From Acetobacteraceae bacterium (GTDB taxonomy: Bacteria; Pseudomonadota; Alphaproteobacteria; Acetobacterales; Acetobacteraceae), in contig DAICYU010000041.1 of the NCBI GenBank assembly GCA_027311485.1, positions 1 through 9,366 on the forward strand: 9,366 nucleotides of DNA. Reading direction: 5' to 3'. Of the stretch, positions 6,446-9,366 are shown one piece after another; position 1 is the stretch's first letter, and every line of letters starts with the position of its first letter. The notes beneath the pieces are model-generated. The model was not told the origin of the DNA and did not search any database. It saw only the letters and a program-made list of their open reading frames with translations. The position numbers and the translations under genes are program-made.

Positions 6446-6844
6446 TCATCCGGCCCGGTATTGTTCGTCGCTGACCTTTTCCATCCAGTCGACCGCCTTG
6501 CCGTCCTGTTTTTCCTGGATGGCGATATGGCTCATGGCCGTGGTTGCCGTGGCCCCGTGCCAATGCTTTTCCCCCGCCGGAAACCAGATCACGTCACCCG
6601 GCCGGATTTCCTCGACCGGTCCGCCGATGCGTTGAACCCAGCCGCACCCGGACGTGACAATCAGGGTCTGGCCAAGCGGATGGGTGTGCCACGCGGTGCG
6701 GGCGCCCGGTTCGAAGGTGACATGGGCGCCGGCAACGCGCCCAGGGTCGGCTGCCTCAAACAGCGGATCGATGCGGACCGAACCGGTGAAGTAATCCGCC
6801 GGTCCCTTGCCGGATGGCCGCGAACCCGCGCGCTTGATATCCAT
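6446..6844 (-). CDS. Small single-domain cupin, manganese hydroxynitrile lyase-like (GtHNL family)
   Basis: A 132-residue single cupin domain. From memory it is very close, along its whole length, to the bacterial cupin (R)-hydroxynitrile lyase of Granulicella tundricola (GtHNL). Metal ligands fall at the same numbers: H53, H55, Q59 and H94 (in 'WHTHPLGQ' and 'GEKHWHG'). The active-site residues A40, V42, H106 and Q110 are also present. Such enzymes reversibly split cyanohydrins into an aldehyde and HCN in vitro, but the native role of most family members is unknown, so a detoxifying or sugar/keto-acid role remains possible. It has no signal peptide and should be cytoplasmic. I chose ATG 6844-6842 (MDIKRAG): GAAGGA lies eight bases upstream and relatives start here. 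An in-frame ATG at 6862 would add six residues. It is divergent from the LysR gene. It ends TGA at 6446-6448. Confidence 0.88.
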   Translation of the reverse strand: MDIKRAGSRPSGKGPADYFTGSVRIDPLFEAADPGRVAGAHVTFEPGARTAWHTHPLGQTLIVTSGCGWVQRIGGPVEEIRPGDVIWFPAGEKHWHGATATTAMSHIAIQEKQDGKAVDWMEKVSDEQYRAG

Positions 6845-6859
6845 TTTTTGTTTCCTTCT

Positions 6860-6964
6860 CATGGTCGCAACGCAATCACCCAGGCGGTGCCCCCCAGCGC
6901 GGGCGTATGCCAGGCATCAGGGGCGTGCCGGTTGTCAGGCCAGAAGATGGCGGCTGCGACCATG
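6860..6964. repeat. 10-bp inverted repeat pair spanning the cupin-lysR intergenic region
   Basis: CATGGTCGCA (6860-6869) and TGCGACCATG (6955-6964) are exact reverse complements separated by 85 bases. The left arm lies just upstream of the cupin Shine-Dalgarno site and the right arm about 50 bases before the lysR start. A paired operator or a long-range stem in the cupin leader are both possible. A smaller palindrome, ATGCC-A-GGCAT (6907-6917), lies between the arms. Confidence 0.35.
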
Positions 6965-6995
6965 GGCGATTAGATGGCAGGATGCGCATGAGTTT

Positions 6996-7010
6996 ATGAC
7001 ACCGGTTCAT
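6996..7010. promoter_or_regulatory. Candidate LysR-type box (T-N11-A) ahead of the lysR start
   Basis: ATGA-CACCGGT-TCAT contains T6997-N11-A7009 with matching ends ATGA/TCAT, the form of the LysR-family recognition site. It ends two bases before the lysR ATG and lies about 150 bases upstream of the divergent cupin start. Binding here would fit autorepression of lysR and control of the cupin. The match is to a loose consensus, so confidence is moderate to low. Confidence 0.4.
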
Positions 7011-7012
7011 GA

Positions 7013-7906
7013 ATGTCCCGCGACAACCTCAATGACCTTCTTGCCTTCCTCGCCGTAGCGCGGGAGCGGAGCTTTACCAAGGCCGCCGCCAAGCTCGGTG
7101 TGTCGCAGTCGGCGCTGAGCCATACCATGCGCGGGCTTGAGGCTCGGCTCGGGCTGCGGCTGCTGACCCGCACCACGCGCAGCCTTGCACCGACCGAAGC
7201 CGGCGAACGCCTGCTGCAAACGCTCGGCCCTGCCTTCGATGAGATCGACTCGACACTCGCCGCATTGAGCGCGCTGCGTGAAAAACCGTCCGGCACCATT
7301 CGCATTACAACGGCTGAGCACGCCGCCGAGACCATTCTCTGGCCTGCATTGGCGATGTTGCTGCCGGACTATCCGGATATCGGCGTGGAACTCACCATCG
7401 ATTCTGGCCTGCAGGACATCGTCGCCGAACGCTTCGACGCCGGTGTGCGCCTGGGTGAGCAGGTGGCCAAGGACATGATCGCGGTGCGCATCGGGCCTGA
7501 CATGCGCATGGCGGTCGTCGGCTCCCCCGGCTACTTCGCACAACGGTCACCGCCGACGACACCGCAGGACCTGACGGCGCATGCCTGCATCAACTTCCGT
7601 TCGCCAAGCTCCGGCGGGCTTTACGCCTGGGAGTTTGAGCAAGACCGGCGGGAACTGAAAGTGCGGGTCGAAGGCCAGGTCGTGTTCAGCACCCTGGCGT
7701 TGAGACTGCAGGCGGCATTGGCCGGGTTCGGCCTGGCTTACCTGCCGGAGGACCAGGCCGCGGCATACCTCGGCGATGGGCGGCTCGTGCGGGTGCTGTC
7801 CGACTGGTGTCCGCCATTCCCCGGCTACCACCTGTATTACCCAAGCCGCCGCCAGGCCACGCCCGCCTTCACCTTGCTGGTCGATGCGCTGCGCTACCGG
7901 GGCTGA
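7013..7906 (+). CDS. LysR-family transcriptional regulator
   Basis: A 297-residue protein, the usual LysR length. Residues about 5-64 form the winged helix-turn-helix ('SFTKAAAKLGVSQSALSHTMRGLE' spans the two HTH helices, near residues 20-43). A linker helix follows, then the substrate-binding-like effector domain from 'SGTIRITT' (93-100) to the end. It is the DmlR/YafC-like branch by general look ('LDDLLAF-AVARERSFTKAAA' type opening), but the effector is unknown. The start is fixed: the codon just before ATG 7013 is TGA in the same frame (7010-7012), although no strong Shine-Dalgarno site is seen. The gene is divergent from the cupin, the usual layout for a LysR regulator and its target. 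It ends TGA at 7904-7906. Confidence 0.92.
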   Translation: MSRDNLNDLLAFLAVARERSFTKAAAKLGVSQSALSHTMRGLEARLGLRLLTRTTRSLAPTEAGERLLQTLGPAFDEIDSTLAALSALREKPSGTIRITTAEHAAETILWPALAMLLPDYPDIGVELTIDSGLQDIVAERFDAGVRLGEQVAKDMIAVRIGPDMRMAVVGSPGYFAQRSPPTTPQDLTAHACINFRSPSSGGLYAWEFEQDRRELKVRVEGQVVFSTLALRLQAALAGFGLAYLPEDQAAAYLGDGRLVRVLSDWCPPFPGYHLYYPSRRQATPAFTLLVDALRYRG

Positions 7907-8119
7907 TACCGCGGCTGGATCATGACGGGGTCCATTGCCGTGCCGTCCCGCGGATTATCGGCGGAGCCTGTCGCCGGGAACCTCGCTTGTTATCGCCGCC
8001 TTATTGGTCATCGCGCCTTGTTGGTTCTGGCGGCCTTATCTTGGCGGATTTCCGCCTCGCTTCGCTTTGGAACGCTCCAGCGATCGGAAAGCCGTCCCGA
8101 GCCGTGGCGGTGGCAGGCA
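7907..8119. other. Gap after lysR with no convincing gene
   Basis: Frames running through this stretch (for example from 7922 and 7935 on the plus strand) lack a ribosome site, resemble no family I know and run on into the antisense of the next gene. Composition changes around 7985-8075, where the plus strand becomes T-richer than its neighbours. A small hairpin GGCGG-ATTT-CCGCC (8043-8056) followed by TCGCTTCGCTTT may be a weak lysR terminator. The stretch could be eroded remnant sequence, but nothing identifiable remains. Confidence 0.35.
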
Positions 8120-8151
8120 TGGCCCGTATGCAGCCTCAGGCATACGGGCCA
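8120..8151 (-). terminator. Perfect 12-bp hairpin ending the ABC substrate-binding gene
   Basis: TGGCCCGTATGC (8120-8131) and GCATACGGGCCA (8140-8151) pair fully around an 8-base loop. On the minus strand it starts 9 bases after the TGA of the substrate-binding protein gene. There is no T-run, but the strong stem and position between convergent genes support termination in either direction. Confidence 0.65.
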
Positions 8152-8160
8152 GCCCTTGGA

Positions 8161-9366
8161 TCAGGCGTGTATCAGCGGGCAGCCGCCATCCTTCAGCGGC
8201 CGGAAACCCTCATTCGCCGGCGTGATCGCCAGTTGCTTGTAATAGTCCCACGGGAACTTGCTCTCAGACGGCTTCTTGACTTCATACAAATAAACCGGAT
8301 GCAGTGCCCGGCCGTCCTCACGGATGCTGCCCTTGCCGAAACAATCGTCATCGGTGGGCATCGACTTCATCTTGTTGACGGTGGCGGTACCGCTCTTTTT
8401 CGCGTCGGCCACGCCCATCGCGGCCACCGCCTTCAGGTAGTGGAACGTGCCGCCATAGCAGCCGGCCTGGCCCATGCCGGCCTTCGCGGTGCCGATCATC
8501 GGCTGCACCCGCTTGCTGAAGGCACGCGTCTTGTCGTCGCGGTCCCAGTAGAACGTATTGGACACGACGATGCCCTGGGCAGTTTGCAGGCCCAGCGCGT
8601 GCACGTCACTGATGAACACCAGCAGGCCCGCCAGCTTGGTGCCTTTGGTTGTGATGCCGAACTCACCCGCCTGCTTGATCGTGTTCACCGTGTCGGCCCC
8701 GGCATTGCACAGGCCGATGACCTTGGCACCGCTGGACTGTGCCTGGATCAGGAAGGAGGAGAAATCGGTGTTGCCGAGCGGGGCGAGGACGTTGCCAAGG
8801 ACCTTGCCGCCGGCCTGCTTGACGAAGTTCGCGGTGTCACGCTCCAGCGCATGGCCGAACGCATAGTCGGCGGTGATGAAGTACCAGCTGTCGCCGCCGG
8901 CCTTCACCATGGCGCCGCCGGTGGAATGCGCCAGCATCCAGGTGTCCATCGTCCAATGGATCGTGGTTGGCGCGCATTGCGGGCCGGTCAGGTCGGCGGT
9001 CGCGGCGGCCGAATTGATATAGACGCGGTCCATCTCCTTGCAGACGCCGGCCACCGCCAGCCCCACCGCGCTGTTCGGCACGTCGATGATCATGTCCACG
9101 CCGTCGCGCTGGATCCATTCCCGGGCCATGGTGGCGCCGATGTCGGGCTTGTTCTGATGATCGCCGGAGATGATCTCGACGGCGATGTCCCGCCCGGCCG
9201 CCTTCGAATCGGCCACCGCCTGTTTCACACAGGCAATGGCGACGGGGCCGCTGAGCTCCCGGTAGACGCCGGACTGGTCGCCCAGGACGCCAATCTTGAT
9301 GCTGTTCGGTTGGGCGCGTGCCCGAAGCAGCGGCACCGTCGCGGCGGCGGTGCCCAGCAGGGTGCG
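8161..9366 (-). CDS. ABC transporter periplasmic substrate-binding protein, branched-chain amino acid type (5' end cut by window)
   Basis: The frame is open to the right edge, giving 401 residues that lack only a few N-terminal ones. The first visible part (RTLLGTAAATVPLLRARAQP) looks like the tail of a signal peptide, probably Tat or Sec, ending near 'ARAQP'. The mature protein starts NSIKIGVLGDQSGVYRELSG, typical of the LivJ-like type I periplasmic binding fold (Peripla_BP_6). It continues with 'VEIISGDHQNKPDIGATMAREWI', 'VPNSAVGLAVAGVC' and 'FITADYAFGH'. These proteins capture amino acids, amides, urea or aromatic acids for an ABC importer; the ligand cannot be read from sequence. A GTG at 9336-9334 is not a believable start because the signal peptide runs upstream of it. 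No permease or ATPase is in view. It ends TGA at 8163-8161. Confidence 0.88.
   Translation of the reverse strand, partial: RTLLGTAAATVPLLRARAQPNSIKIGVLGDQSGVYRELSGPVAIACVKQAVADSKAAGRDIAVEIISGDHQNKPDIGATMAREWIQRDGVDMIIDVPNSAVGLAVAGVCKEMDRVYINSAAATADLTGPQCAPTTIHWTMDTWMLAHSTGGAMVKAGGDSWYFITADYAFGHALERDTANFVKQAGGKVLGNVLAPLGNTDFSSFLIQAQSSGAKVIGLCNAGADTVNTIKQAGEFGITTKGTKLAGLLVFISDVHALGLQTAQGIVVSNTFYWDRDDKTRAFSKRVQPMIGTAKAGMGQAGCYGGTFHYLKAVAAMGVADAKKSGTATVNKMKSMPTDDDCFGKGSIREDGRALHPVYLYEVKKPSESKFPWDYYKQLAITPANEGFRPLKDGGCPLIHA

Overview
This is a GC-rich stretch that looks alphaproteobacterial, most likely from an acetic-acid-bacterium relative (Acetobacteraceae). That assignment is an inference. It rests on codon bias, a periplasmic molybdenum aldehyde-oxidase operon with a three-heme cytochrome c, and close matches to families common in that group. 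No ribosomal or other marker gene is present. No tRNA, rRNA, CRISPR array or insertion sequence was seen.

Layout, left to right. Positions 2-187 (+) hold the end of a zinc-type alcohol dehydrogenase. A perfect 12-bp hairpin (199-228) separates it from a convergent two-domain universal stress protein (251-1114, -). A 316-base gap with only small inverted repeats follows. Next comes a three-gene leftward operon: a [2Fe-2S] subunit (5053-5511), a molybdopterin subunit (2738-5050) and a membrane-anchored triheme cytochrome c (1431-2741). The genes are tightly packed: a 2-base gap after the first, then an ATGA overlap. Divergent from the operon is a four-helix cytochrome b561 (5711-6346, +). A hairpin (6383-6412) separates that gene from a convergent small cupin (6446-6844, -) that matches the manganese hydroxynitrile lyase-like cupins residue for residue at the metal site. 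A LysR regulator (7013-7906, +) is divergent from the cupin, and a candidate T-N11-A operator lies just before its start codon. After about 250 bases without a convincing gene, a strong hairpin (8120-8151) ends a leftward branched-chain-amino-acid-type ABC substrate-binding protein. The start of that gene lies beyond the right edge.

How the genes may work together: the Mo/[2Fe-2S] enzyme would oxidise an aldehyde or N-heterocycle in the periplasm and pass electrons to the c hemes. The neighbouring b561 could exchange electrons with quinone. The cupin may act on cyanohydrins or another small substrate under LysR control; a link to aldehyde oxidation is speculative.

The most notable point is that the molybdopterin subunit gene carries an in-frame TAA at 3557-3559 (codon 498). 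The frame and the family-like sequence continue cleanly on both sides, and the catalytic GVGE glutamate lies after the stop. The gene is therefore either freshly inactivated, wrongly sequenced at one base, or read through.
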